Of a stretch of DNA of 64,000 nucleotides, positions 1 to 10,252 are shown in pieces. A model generated the notes under the pieces. That model worked only from the letters and a program-made list of their open reading frames with translations, did no database searches and had not been told where the DNA came from. The DNA is from Owenia fusiformis (Eukaryota > Annelida > Polychaeta > Sabellida > Oweniidae). Numbering within the stretch: the stretch's first letter is position 1; every line of letters starts with the position of its first letter. Made by a program: the position numbers and the translations under genes. Location of the stretch: positions 14,276,931 through 14,340,930 of the forward strand of contig CAIIXF020000003.1 of the NCBI GenBank assembly GCA_903813345.2. Direction: 5' to 3'.

Positions 1-551
1 ACATGAGATTCATATCTTTACTTTTACCGTACAACAGTCGAATGACCATTTACACGATGATTTGTAAATGATTTCGATTTTGACTATTTAGAAATGACCC
101 CTTTCTTTTTTCGGCAGACATATCGTCTGATTGTGAACATAAAGTTCACTGTGACATTTCACAAGAAGTGCCATGAAAAACAACATTCTTTCCTCATCGG
201 ATAACATTGTTTATATTTTTAATGAGAAAAAAATGTATAACTGCGATATTTATGGGGCAATATATATCATTATTATATCATTGCTAGAAATTGTGTGATT
301 TGATTGGTCGAGTCAGTACCATGTGATCAAAAATACCATAACGTATTTCACAGCTCCCTCAATTTTAGGATAATAAAAGACGTATTGCCCGGCGTATTGC
401 CCGCCCGGGAATTCTGACAACTACACTGGACGAAAATAAAGTGTACCATTCAATGATACTTATACGTAATTATGTTCACTTATGGATTAATGATATATTA
501 ATTGATTAAAATAAATGATCATAGGGAATGTCTAGCAATGATATAATAAAA
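1..551. other. AT-rich intergenic DNA, no gene seen
   Basis: I see no coding exon here. Positions 380-410 hold two close copies of a GTATTGCCCG motif, related to the GGCAATAC motifs of the inverted repeat that follows, so this may be the edge of the same element. Confidence 0.5.
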
Positions 552-704
552 CAAATATTTTATTCTATGTTCGGGCAATACCTGTTGCACTTTCAATGAT
601 TTTTGCATCATGTATTTCCCTCGCCCTACGGGCTGCGGGCAATACATACCCCAAAAATCATTGAAAGATGAACAGGTATTGCCCTCCATAGAATGAAATA
701 TTTG
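552..704. repeat. Short foldback (inverted repeat)
   Basis: The left arm (about 552-607) contains GGGCAATACCTGTT and TTTCAATGATTTTTG. The right arm (about 649-704) carries their reverse complements in mirror order, with a loop around 608-648. An arm of over 45 bp with few mismatches would form a long hairpin. The likely origin is a foldback/MITE-type transposon. Confidence 0.7.
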
Positions 705-966
705 CTTAAAACATAAACACAGCCATATTGGGTTCATTCATTTTAAGTCAAAATTCGTCGGTCAAGTTACGTATCAACTGTGTTCGTTGCATATAAATCA
801 TAAAAAAGAAATACTACGATTATCCACAATGAGAATGACAGCCTTTTGCCCATGAAGTATAAAATGTATAAATAACCTCCTTTGTAATATTTCTGCCCCG
901 AGTATCCTAGGCTCCTTGTAGACAATGAAATCCAGGGACTAACATAGCGTCCATCCCACTTTATAT

Positions 967-975
967 TATATAAAA
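967..975 (+). promoter_or_regulatory. TATA-box-like sequence upstream of the lectin/discoidin receptor
   Basis: TATATAAAA lies about 180 bp before the start codon of the receptor gene at 1155. It could be the core promoter if the 5' UTR is unspliced. In AT-rich DNA such matches are frequent, and another TATAAAA-like string lies near 858-865, so this is only a candidate. Confidence 0.25.
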
Positions 976-1154
976 AGTGTCAGCAGTACATGTTATAGAG
1001 CTTTTTGTTCAAAGAGAAATTTAAGGAAATTAAGAAAATGAACTTCAGATAAACCAGGAAGTTCAAATGTGACTAGTAAAAATGAGTTAAAATGTAGCAA
1101 TGATACTGAACAAAACATTTAGAGGAAATTTCATTTCATCTAGAAACAATCATA

Positions 1155-2633
1155 ATGGGGTGTGTATTTAAGATTCTCTTAATGATAATAGTTTCTACCA
1201 GATACACAGATGGCTTGTTATGTCCAGTTGGATATAAACTGATGAGAGACGACACCCTTGTTGTGGACTCTGAGAACTTGACATGGTCCGAGGCTGCTAT
1301 CGAGTGTAGCAGAATGAATGGAACAATCATCAAAGTAGTGGACAATCAATCTGAACAGAGTGCAAAAGATGCTATGTGGAAATATTCGTTAGATAAGGCC
1401 TGGATAGGATATACTGGTGATATTGATGAAACGATAGATCAATCACATTTGAGTGAACCTTATTTCATCGTTGAGAATATATCAGATGACCAACTCAAAT
1501 CTTCTTCATATTATAACAGGTGGTCAGAAGCAAAACACGCTAAGTTCAACAGTATATATGGATGGGTACCTAGTAAATTCACAAGACTTTGTCATTGGGT
1601 CCAGGTTGATCTAGGGAAAACAATGTGTATACATGGCATTGTTACTCAAGGACGAAGGAATACAGATGAGTGGACAACAGTTTACAAACTCCTTTATAAA
1701 AAATATGGTGAAACCTTCCGCACACTCTGGGATAATGGAAATGAAGAATTGTCTGGTAATAAGGACCGCAGTACACCAGTTTACAGGAACTTTACGAAGG
1801 CGTTCAATGCACAGTTCATACGTCTGTACCCGCAAAGTTGGCATGGCGGTAGATATCTGCCTGCGATGAGATTTGACCTTCTGGTATCAAATAACCCTTG
1901 CCCAACAGACTTCCCTTGTGGAAAATGTCCTGCCATGGGGACATCAACAGGGGGCAACTTAACAATCCAGTATTCATCATGTTGTTCCAAGTTGCCTTAC
2001 ATATGCGAGATAGAGTCATGTGACCAAATTCAGATAGAGTCGACTTCTGTAACAACCATTACAACTGTAACATCTGTTACTGATTTAACTGTTGAAAATA
2101 CCACTTCAACAGTAACGACTGCTACTGATTCAAACATTGAGAATACCACTACAATATGTGAAGATAGTCCTGAAACCCACTCTCGTGCTACAGGTTCTGT
2201 TAAGTCTATTTCCTCACATAGTCTGACTATTGGGCTCATAGCTGGTTTGGTTGTATTCGTGTTCGCCTCATTTATCCTTACGATTTTGCTGATCATTTCA
2301 AATCGACATCAAAACAGCTGTAAGAATCCTTCAAAGGCAGAAAGTATTTACCATAGTGAGAATAACAAGACAGACTCAAACCAAACCGTTGCAGTAGTCA
2401 CACCAAACTTGCATACCAAAACAGAACCGAAAGATATATACGCTCGAGTTGATGTTAAAACAAAAGCTCCAAAACCAGAGGTGATATATGCCAATACGGA
2501 AATAGACCAAGTCGGATTGTATGATATTGCAGAAGATGTGGATGTTTACAATGCCGTTGAGGAGACAGGGGATAATAGCGAAGTCCCTGATGGAATTGAA
2601 ATGTTCAAGAATGAAATATATGATGATGCTTAA
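1155..2633 (+). CDS. Type I membrane receptor: C-type lectin domain with an inserted discoidin (F5/8C) domain and a tyrosine-rich tail
   Basis: A single open exon of 492 codons, ATG to TAA. Residues 1-20 form a signal peptide. Residues 23-88 look like the first half of a C-type lectin fold: CPVGY, a helix with an AAIEC cysteine, and WIGY. Residues about 105-244 are a discoidin/F5-8C domain: NSIYGWVPS, WVQVDLG, GIVTQGR, YKLLYKKYGETF, DNGN, FIRLYPQSWHGG. Residues 249-285 resume the lectin fold (GKCPAM, then SSCCSKLPYICE), so the discoidin domain sits where the lectin long loop should be. A Thr/Ser-rich stalk (293-350) with N-glycosylation sequons leads to a membrane helix (357-382). The cytoplasmic tail has tyrosines at 399, 429, 445, 456, 465 and 489; YANT at 445 fits a Grb2-type YxN site. 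Ligand and pathway are unknown; carbohydrate or lipid recognition with SH2 signalling is inference. An ATTAAA at 2692-2697 may serve polyadenylation. Confidence 0.9.
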   Translation: MGCVFKILLMIIVSTRYTDGLLCPVGYKLMRDDTLVVDSENLTWSEAAIECSRMNGTIIKVVDNQSEQSAKDAMWKYSLDKAWIGYTGDIDETIDQSHLSEPYFIVENISDDQLKSSSYYNRWSEAKHAKFNSIYGWVPSKFTRLCHWVQVDLGKTMCIHGIVTQGRRNTDEWTTVYKLLYKKYGETFRTLWDNGNEELSGNKDRSTPVYRNFTKAFNAQFIRLYPQSWHGGRYLPAMRFDLLVSNNPCPTDFPCGKCPAMGTSTGGNLTIQYSSCCSKLPYICEIESCDQIQIESTSVTTITTVTSVTDLTVENTTSTVTTATDSNIENTTTICEDSPETHSRATGSVKSISSHSLTIGLIAGLVVFVFASFILTILLIISNRHQNSCKNPSKAESIYHSENNKTDSNQTVAVVTPNLHTKTEPKDIYARVDVKTKAPKPEVIYANTEIDQVGLYDIAEDVDVYNAVEETGDNSEVPDGIEMFKNEIYDDA

Positions 2634-2669
2634 TTGGGACAAAATGACTATTTACCATGCAGGACTACT

Positions 2670-3340
2670 ACCCCCCCCCCATACATGTCTCATTAAATGT
2701 TTTCCTTATACAATGTGTGGACATTTTATTAAACCTTTTATCTAGAATAGGCCTATAAGATTGTATCCCTTAAAACTGCATTAAATATAATCATACTTTA
2801 TCGTTATTAATGGATTTTGTCCAAAACCAGCCTATCGGAATATAATTCCTTTTAAAACTGTATTAAAACAAACCATATTCTATCGTTGGACGGAAAGGGA
2901 CATATATTGTGAACGTGTCGGACATAACGAAAATCTAGCTAGATAGCTTCTAGATAAACTAGTCAATGAAATACACCCCTTCGTAAGTTTGGCAACATAA
3001 AATCTCCCTGAGGGAAACTATGTATGAAGCATCGTTAGATTTTATGTATAGTCTTTCTAAAATGGAGAAGAGTGATGTATAATGAGAGAGGGGGATGAAC
3101 ATGGGAGATGAGGGAGGTGTTTTTTAAAATGGAAATGGGGGAGGTGTGTAAACATTGGAGAAGATTTGTGTATGCGTGAATGTTAACAATGGAGACGAGT
3201 GAGGTACATGTCCCTGGGGGAGGTATTTATGAACAATGGAGATGAGGGAGGACGGGAGGTAACTATAAACAATGGAAATTCATGAAATTGGGGATGTATT
3301 TGAGGACAATGGAGATCAATGGAGATGTGCTAAGAAGGTA
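2670..3340. repeat. Poly-C tract and degenerate purine-rich tandem repeat
   Basis: A run of ten C lies at 2671-2680. From about 3060 to 3340 a loose unit of the form ACAATGGAGATGAGGGAGG recurs at irregular spacing at least six times on the + strand. The copies are divergent, which suggests an old minisatellite. No exon is visible between the receptor gene and the MITE at 3448. Confidence 0.5.
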
Positions 3341-3447
3341 TGTCGTACCAGATGAGATTTGGGCAATCTTTTCCGTGTGAATTGTTTATCTTGCAGAGTT
3401 TGTTATAATTATGTCACTAGGGCTCATGTTCCATACACTAGCTATTA

Positions 3448-3927
3448 CCGGATTTTCTCGCATATAAGCCCTGGGCGTATAACTGAAAGAAGGGGTAATT
3501 TCGTCTATTATTTTACCTCTTATTTTTCGCCCATGGGCGTATAAGTGTACTACTTTCGATTTTTGGCCCAGTGGGCGTAAAGGTGAGAAGAGCTGATGAA
3601 TACAATGGACTACCGTACCTACTGTTGTAGTCCTACTGCATGTTTTGTAAGATTTATAAAGGAAATGTCACCTACAACCTTGGACTTAATGTTGAAACAA
3701 AGTAACAACAGAACGATCCACCACTGCCACTTGCGGCACAACGTTGAACTTAATGTTGAATCAAAGTAACGACAGAACGATCTGCCAGTGATAAAATACT
3801 CTTGAATTTATTGAAAAAAATCAATAAATAGTCATTTTTTATAGGCCCATGGGCGTATAAGCGTATTACATTCGATTTCTGGCCCATGGGCCTAAATTTA
3901 GGGGGGCGTATATGCGAGAAAATCCGG
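3448..3927. mobile_element. MITE with about 24-bp terminal inverted repeats, TA-flanked
   Basis: The left end CCGGATTTTCTCGCATATA and the right end TATATGCGAGAAAATCCGG are inverted copies. Both ends are bordered by TA (3446-3447 and 3928-3929), as expected for Tc1/mariner-type insertion. Inside, GGGCGTATAAG motifs recur in both orientations, and a segment with CTTAATGTTGAA plus AGTAACRACAGAACGATC occurs twice (about 3690-3720 and 3745-3785). At 480 bp without a transposase it is nonautonomous. The superfamily is inferred only from the TA. Confidence 0.8.
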
Positions 3928-3929
3928 TA

Positions 3930-4826
3930 CTAATCAACAAGACACAATGCTTTTAATCGAAAAATTCAAAAGTGTCACCAAGTACGCCCAAAACCAAATC
4001 AGATCTTGGCACTAGTCAGCCGTAAAAATTTCAAATTGAATGAATGCGTTTTTCCTGGAATTTTGATGACAAAGGGACCAGCTATGGTACGGTTCATAGG
4101 CAAAGGTCGATAGAAATAATTTTTAAATAAAGATGGCATGGTAATCGATTTGTGTTTATTTATAAATATTAATAGATAATACTGGATTCTGTTGGTGCTG
4201 CCATCTTTATATCGGCCCAGAACCTATGGTACGGTTAATGAGTTGAAAGGGCCCCCTTTAAACAAAATAATTGTTCACATCATAAATAACATTGCTCATC
4301 GAAAGAAATGTTCACCTCTAAGTAAGGTCCCCAGGATAACAAAATTATCTATCCAAATCTCCGAAAAAACATGGCCAAGAAAAGACCCCAAAATCAACGC
4401 AATTTCAAAATGCTTGACTTATTTTCTAAAAACTTTACATTTTTATTCATTTTTGTTGGAGAAACCGATTATACAGCAAGAAAAGTTGAATATATGGAAG
4501 ATTTCAAATTTGGGTGACCAAACTTAGGCTGAAAGCAAATGGTACCATAAGTATTCCCTATGGGAGAATGAAATGGTATATGTTGTTTTTCACCTTATCA
4601 CACTTCAATGTGGTTCCCCCTTTCAGAAGTTTCTGATATAGTAGAAAAGAAACATTGATGTTTTGGTTAAAATGACCCTCTTTTTTTCAAAACATTAAGT
4701 CTGACATTTTGAAAATGCCCCGGGGAAAATGTCCACATCTAGCAGGTACTACAAGTACGATATGTACAATTATAGTGTGATCTGTAAAATGAAGCCTTCT
4801 GATTGGTCAGCTCTTGTGCTGTACCA
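3930..4826. other. Intergenic DNA without recognisable content
   Basis: An open stretch of 111 codons at 4192-4527 (+) has no domain signature and a composition like the surrounding AT-rich DNA, so I do not call it a gene. Nothing else stands out. Confidence 0.4.
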
Positions 4827-4919
4827 ATCTGTATTGCTACTGAGATTGTCCCCATTGATCATCTCCGTCGCAATGCAGAAAATATTGGCACAGGGGACCT
4901 TCTCAGTAGCAATACAGAG
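4827..4919. repeat. Inverted repeat with 27-bp arms
   Basis: The left arm 4827-4853 (contains TGTATTGCTACTGAGA and ends TCCCC) pairs with the right arm 4893-4919 (starts GGGGA and contains TCAGTAGCAATACAGA), leaving a loop of about 39 bp. It lies just upstream of the segment shared with 25.1 kb and of the THAP exon, so it may belong to the end of the same element. Confidence 0.7.
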
Positions 4920-4938
4920 GATCACACGATAAAAACGT

Positions 4939-5009
4939 TATTGACCCTATGCATCAGTGTGACGTCATGCCTTTGTCCGGCCAGAAAATATTGCTGGCCG
5001 TCTAGAAAA
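4939..5009 (+). repeat. Segment shared in inverted orientation with 25101-25172
   Basis: It begins ATTGACCCTATGCA, continues with a TGACGTCA CRE-type site and ends CTGGCCGTCTAGAAAA. The same ordered motifs appear on the - strand at 25101-25172. In both places an ATG-initiated reading frame follows within about 100 bp: the THAP exon here, and an unrecognised short frame starting MTESK at the other site. It could be a promoter or terminal segment of a transposon family. Confidence 0.6.
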
Positions 5010-5068
5010 CGTCATAAGCAACCAGTGCTCTAAATGGCGACGAAGTGATGAGAAAAAGTTAAAAGAGT

Positions 5069-5249
5069 ATGCCTAAATGCTGCGTTGCTGTTGAATGTTC
5101 GAATAGATAACAAGTCGGCATTACGTTTTATCGCTTTCCGAGTGACAAGAAGTCACCTGTAAAAAGAAAGCTATGGATAAATGCTGTAAAAAGGCAAAAC
5201 TGGGAACCAAAAGAACACGATCGACTTTGCAGCGCTCATTTCTTGTCAG
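5069..5249 (+). pseudogene. THAP-type zinc-finger first exon with an in-frame stop
   Basis: Read from the ATG at 5069, the frame encodes MPKCCVAVECSNR, then TAA (5108-5110), then QVGITFYRFPSDKK and, after a short linker, RKLWINAVKRQNWEP and DRLCSAHFLSG. This matches the THAP DNA-binding domain: the N-terminal C-x-n-C pair, the FYRFP motif, the invariant W, and the CSAHF that supplies the last zinc ligands. It ends at a plausible donor (CAG|GTACAG) in phase 1, a place where THAP genes often have an intron. The stop after residue 13 means it cannot make the domain from this ATG. THAP domains occur in host regulators and in P-element and Kolobok-type transposases. I see no transposase exon downstream, so a decayed transposon exon or a dead gene copy are both possible. 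Confidence 0.7.
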
Positions 5250-5665
5250 GTACAGTGTAGTAATCGAAACAGACCTGGTTTTCTAAATAATAAGTAAAAT
5301 ATAATTTTATTAATTATAAAGTTATCAGTAAATAATGCACATTCAAATACCACGCATTGTGTTAATAACGCTATCATTAAACACGAGGGAAGTAGGCCTA
5401 TGTAAGTAATATTATGTGACTGTCGGTGAGCCACGTTGATTTTCACGGGTATTTATGCATGTACTTTTTATGGAGAAAACTAAGAACTTAAAATAAACCT
5501 TTGTAATATTTGTTTGGATATTGATGTGCGCTTCACTCGAATATCAATCATAGTGTTTGCAACACGTTTTAATTTTTAAAATTGAGATCCCTTTCTAACA
5601 TTGATAAATGTATAATGTTCCATAAAGAGGATAAAAGTTCATTTATTCAAATTACGTTTTGATAG

Positions 5666-6061
5666 GTTTTTGAGGCGTAAACTAAAAGTATACCTCTAAT
5701 ACGCCTTACTTTCAGGTATAGACCAATAGTATGCCTCTTTTTAAAGTTTTTTTTATGGCGTAGACCTACCCTGCGTGCAGAGTAGTTAAACTACGAAGAC
5801 GAAGCTCTCTTTTAAGAAGTGAAGTCAAACGAATGCAAAGGGTAGCGTAGACCAAATCATCTCATTAAAGTTTTCTATTATAAGCATATAGACCAAAACT
5901 GCGCTTAAAACTTAACAATTATATATAGTCAAAATGGCCAGATCTAAACCTGATAAACTGAGACAATTTTAGAATGTACCTCAATGACAGGCCTATAGAC
6001 CAAAAGTGCGCATTAAAAACTCTAATGATTACACAAGTGACCATAAGTACGCCTCAAAAAC
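5666..6061. mobile_element. Nonautonomous element with 14-bp inverted termini
   Basis: GTTTTTGAGGCGTA (5666-5679) is mirrored by TACGCCTCAAAAAC (6048-6061). Inside, a motif of the form ATAGACCAAAAGTGCGC recurs at least four times at irregular spacing. No transposase is encoded and no clear target duplication is seen. Confidence 0.55.
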
Positions 6062-6669
6062 TCAAAAAAATGGAAGCAACATCTGAGACTAACATAAAAG
6101 GTAAAAAAATATTGTCCCTTATTTAAGTTTCAATAAATAATGTAGCTTAATGTAGCTTTGATTTCACGTGCTGTTGGATAGAATATGAAATGATTCAAAA
6201 TACTAGTCCATGTCCGTGCGATTGGTATCAATTCATATAGTTTTGATTACAATCAGAATTCTCAATTTTGAGAATTCACTTTCAAGTCACCTTTCCTTTA
6301 ATCTATCTGTAATCCACTAATTAACTAGATCAATACGTACTCGATTTCCTCTGCCCACCAACAACACTTTTATGTAAGGGCGGAAATTTCCTCTATGTCC
6401 ATGGTAAGAGTCAAGGGTAGATGGGGGGAACTCTTAAAGGCCAAAATTTCAATAACATGCAGTTTTCATCATTTTTTGGACACTTTCAAAGAGCTCTTTG
6501 AATCTCAGGGCCGTTAGATGGGGGAGAGGGTGTCCAGATATCACTATATCTAGGATGTTGATCTGACATTATTTATGCCGGGATACTTTCTTGCACCCCC
6601 ATCCCCGAGAAAGGGTCGATGGCAAACACTGACAGAACCCGGGTTTCCTAAACCCGTGCTGATGGTTTT

Positions 6670-6865
6670 CGAAGCACGTACTGAAATAGTCTCGCAACCA
6701 GTGCTATTTACTGAACGAAACGACACGAAAATCCCGGGACAGCGTCCTATCAGAGTATATATGGATACGAAACACGTACTAAAATAGTCTCGCAACCAGT
6801 GCTATTTACTGAACGAAACGACACAAAAACCCCGGGACAGCGTCCTATCAGAGTATTTATGGATT
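6670..6865. repeat. Tandem duplication, period about 98 bp
   Basis: Two copies starting at 6670 and 6768 share AATAGTCTCGCAACCAGTGC, GAACGAAACGACAC and GGGACAGCGTCCTATCAGAG with few differences. A third, diverged relative with an internal insertion lies at about 7195-7295 (AATAGTCTCGAAACCAGTGC, then CTGAACGAAATG and CCCGGGA). Confidence 0.75.
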
Positions 6866-6933
6866 TAAGGATAGGACCCCCGTATGACCGACCATGCTAT
6901 CAGTTTGAATCTATCATTAACAAACTTATGTAA

Positions 6934-7109
6934 CAGGCCCGGCCGTAGCCAGGACCTTCTACCATTGCCAAAAATGCTTTCAAAACCATGCAGCTGAGCA
7001 CTTTTTCAAGGGTTTTGGTCATTTTTTGGCCATTTCAAAAGTGAATCCCTTAGATTTTTATAAAAATGACCCCCCCCCCCCCCCCCGTCAAATCCCGGCT
7101 ACAGCCCAG
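6934..7109. mobile_element. Small hAT-like MITE
   Basis: The left end reads CAGGCCCGGCCGTAGCCAGG, and the right end, in reverse complement, reads CTGGGCTGTAGCCGGGA. A C-rich run (7072-7086) precedes the right end. Terminal CAGG-type repeats around a GTAGCC core are typical of hAT-derived MITEs. Target duplication is not clear. Confidence 0.45.
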
Positions 7110-7919
7110 ATTTTAACTTAAAACAATAAAATGCTGTATAAAACCCAGGAGATATATCATCCTCCGACTCATTTATCCTGCATCCCTTGACCCGTATTTA
7201 AATAGTCTCGAAACCAGTGCTATTTTAACTTTTGCCAGTGAGAGGCGCCATAAACTGAACGAAATGCAAAACACTCTAAACCCGGGATGTAGCATCCTTT
7301 GGTATTCATGAATTGGATTAATTGCCCGACCTTTTACCTTTCTGTCAGTTTGAATTCATGCCGATATAGGCTCTCAAATAGAATAAAATTTGTTCTCGAA
7401 GATGAATTGGCTATAGCAATTAGGAGTTGGAATCCTTATGTGTTCAAGTTTACGTGTTCAAAGGTATTTGGGATTAGATGAGGTTTTAATTAATGTTATA
7501 ATTTCTGATAATAGCTGGCCTTGAACTACATTGAAGTATTTGGAATTGATGCTGTATTCAAGTCTGGACCAAATAAACTAATAAAGAAAGTTTGATGTAC
7601 GGATTTATTTATTTCTATTGCAAATAACTATTTACACATGCCATTTCAAGGTCAACCCATGTGACTATTCATTTTATCAAGCGATTTATAAAGTTTTATA
7701 ATTATGCATATACCTGTCGACTCACTTCAATCCTGAACATAAACATTAATTTTGTCTCCATTTTTGGATGTGGCTAATTCCTATTGCCCCTACTGTGGAC
7801 TAGTGACAATATATATTTTGCAAAAGCCAAAAATGTATGCATTCAGTATTGAAACATCAAGTCCATTGTACATCGATCACAAATAAAGGCACATTTACAT
7901 ATATTCCAATAAATTCAAA
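7110..7919. other. Intergenic DNA, no feature recognised
   Basis: Apart from the diverged relative of the 98-bp repeat near 7195-7295, I see no exon, repeat or RNA gene here. Confidence 0.4.
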
Positions 7920-8078
7920 TACTGTAAAACCTGTAAATAGTGACCACCTATTGAGCCACAAAAAGTGTTCACGGTAGGTATTTTCTAACTAGATGGGATT
8001 ATATACAGGAGTCGATGTGAAATCTATCTAAAGTGGTGATAACTAGAGAGAGGTGTGCACTAAAACAGGTTTTACTGT
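7920..8078. mobile_element. MITE with ACTGTAAAACCTGT termini
   Basis: TACTGTAAAACCTGT at the left and ACAGGTTTTACTGT at the right are inverted with one mismatch. The interior (AGTGACCACC, GTGTTCAC, GAGAGAGGTG) resembles sequence at 42.65-42.85 kb and the tandem block at 45.07-45.41 kb, so this is a dispersed family. Confidence 0.6.
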
Positions 8079-8584
8079 TGTATATAAGATATAAAAAATG
8101 TAATACATATACCTGTAATATTATCTCTAATGAGCGCACAATTCCAATGAGTGCAAATGTGACTTTTTTATTGAATTTTGTCTCAATATTAACACATTGA
8201 TTTTGATTAACAGAACTGATTGATATATTATAGTGAGTGATGATTTTCAACATGTTTAATGCAAATAAAAATAGTAGCTGTAGAGTATGAAAACCTAAGT
8301 GATCACAGCTAAAAGGATCATAATCGATATTTTTCTCAATATCATACCCTTGAGTTGGCAATAACACAACAGAAAATGCACCGATTCAGGTATGTCCACA
8401 TAAACTAAAATGCCTACATAATGAATAATGCAATTACTGGTTAAATTTGACAAGAAAAAACAATTTCCATAACCCCATGATTAAATGTCAATGGAAGCCC
8501 TCAAAAACTCAAAAATACAATAAACAAAAGAACCGCTTAATGCTACTTCAATTTTTGAATTTTTAGAAGAAATCCAATGTTTAC

Positions 8585-8704
8585 CAACAACAGACGCCTT
8601 GTTATTCTCAGAGGCAAACTGTGTAAGAACCACTAATTGAATATCTTTAAGATCTTCCAAATGTAATGAGCTAACCAATCTCCAATTTTTTTGCATGATA
8701 TATC
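8585..8704 (-). pseudogene. Possible further exon of the spectrin-repeat gene (weak)
   Basis: On the - strand a good acceptor (TTTCAATACAG) opens a 120-bp segment ending at a GT donor. After a run of seven A, it reads WRLVSSLHLEDLKDIQLVVL then TQFASENNKASVV, a helical, polar composition like the exons at 10.2-13.1 kb. The phase does not match the preceding exon unless one base is missing in the A run. It could equally be chance. Confidence 0.22.
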
Positions 8705-9112
8705 CTGTATTGAAATAACAGTGTTCATATTTATTCGCCAAGTAGAAATCTTATACTCTCCACTTATTGGGGCACCACAATTCAGCCATTTAAGATTTCT
8801 CTTATTAAATGACTACATGTACTTTACAAAGTTATTGCAAATGAATATCTTTACATAAAGTTAACAAGGCATTTCAACAAAAGATGGTTTGCACACATTC
8901 ATTGTAACCTTGAAACAAACACCGATTTCCATCTAAATAACACCCTGAGACTATAAAAATGTATTAGCTATCGAGAGTCTGTGATATTTTTCACGAAATA
9001 TATGTTTTCGTAGGTACTATAAATTCAAATACTTCTGATCAATTTACTTAATAAATTCTATTAATCACTATTTCATCAATATTTCGTTAGCTTGCAAACA
9101 ACCAAACAACTC

Positions 9113-9727
9113 ATGTTGTAGAACCTGATGATGTTCTGACTCGGGTTGTTGTAGAACCTGATGATGTTCTGACGCATTTTGTTGTAGAACCTTGGTATGT
9201 TCTGACTCATGTTGTTGTAGAACCTGGTGATGGATATTCTGACTCATGTTGTTTTAGAACCTGATGATGTTCTGACTCCTGTTGTTGTAGATCCTGGGGA
9301 TGTTCTGACTCATGTTGTTGTAGAACCTTGGGATGTTCTGACTCATGTTGTTGTAGAACCTGATGATGTTCTGACTCCTGTTGTTGTAGAACCTGGGGAT
9401 GTTCTGACTCATGTTGTTGTAGAACTTGGTGATGGATATTCTGACTCATGTTGTTGCAGAACCTGGGGATGTTCTGACTCATGTTGTTGTAGAACCTTGG
9501 GATGTTCTGACTCATGTTGTTGTTAGAACCTTGGGATGTTCTGACTCATGTTGTTGTAGAACCTTGGGATGTTCTGACTCATGTTGTAGAACCTGGTGAT
9601 GTTCTGACTCATGTTGTAGAACCTGGTGATAGATGTTCTGACTCATGTTGTAGCACCTTGGGATGTTCTGAATAATGTTGTTGTAGAACCTGGGGATGTT
9701 CTGACTCATGTTGTAGAACCTACAATT
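9113..9727. repeat. 33-bp minisatellite, roughly 18 copies
   Basis: The unit is close to TGTTCTGACTCATG followed by TTGTTGTAGAACCTGGGGA. Units of 30 and 36 bp also occur. Because the period is a multiple of three and lacks stops, long frames stay open on both strands, but these are by-products. Each unit junction carries AGAAC and GTTCT 8 bp apart, so single strands can form many small hairpins. The array abuts the 5' end of a pearl-like element at about 9736. Confidence 0.9.
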
Positions 9728-9735
9728 CACAATTT

Positions 9736-10015
9736 ACAACTAGAAATTGGCAACTCCAAGGTGTAGGGAATCCCAACGAACATATATAAATCATGAATTG
9801 TACAGTCACAATGTAATATTTACCATCGCACTCTTCCCTTCAATAAATAGATCATTGTAGTATAATATCTCTAAGTTATGGCCTATTCCAGCCATTTTTA
9901 ATTTTCTGAGAAAAGAATCAGAAAAACAATACCATAATTGTGATCTACTCTAAAATCCCTTCAGTTTTAGTATAATATATAGCCATACTTCTAAGATGAA
10001 GAAAATTGAAAAGGT
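9736..10015 (+). mobile_element. 5' part of a pearl-like (Helentron-type) nonautonomous element
   Basis: It shares with the complete copy at 19631-20366 the start AACTAGA, then TTGGCAACTCC, AATCCCAACGAAC, and a core segment with CAATACCATAATTGTGATCT and GTATAATAT...AGCCATACTT. The 3' hairpin and microsatellite are missing, so this copy is truncated or diverged at its 3' side. Confidence 0.65.
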
Positions 10016-10252
10016 TTAATGGTGATAAATATGATCTTAAACAATGCTGAATGACTTAGTTTTTAACATTTGTTTAGAATAACATTTTTGGCTCATCCTG
10101 TGCCTTAATTGTTTCTTATTTCAAGTCATATGAAGAGATAGTTTAAAAATTGCATAAATTGTTGGACTCTGAAAAAAATCTTCAGTGTTTTTCCTCAAAA
10201 TCAGTGCAAGCATCATTTCCCAACTTTTTGGAATAAAGGTACTCATTCTCAC

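Noticed and set aside
9207-9730. Long frames on both strands (VLTHVVVEPGD-type repeats)
   Set aside because: They are translations of a 33-bp minisatellite whose period is a multiple of three. Neither strand shows splice or start context, and both strands are open.
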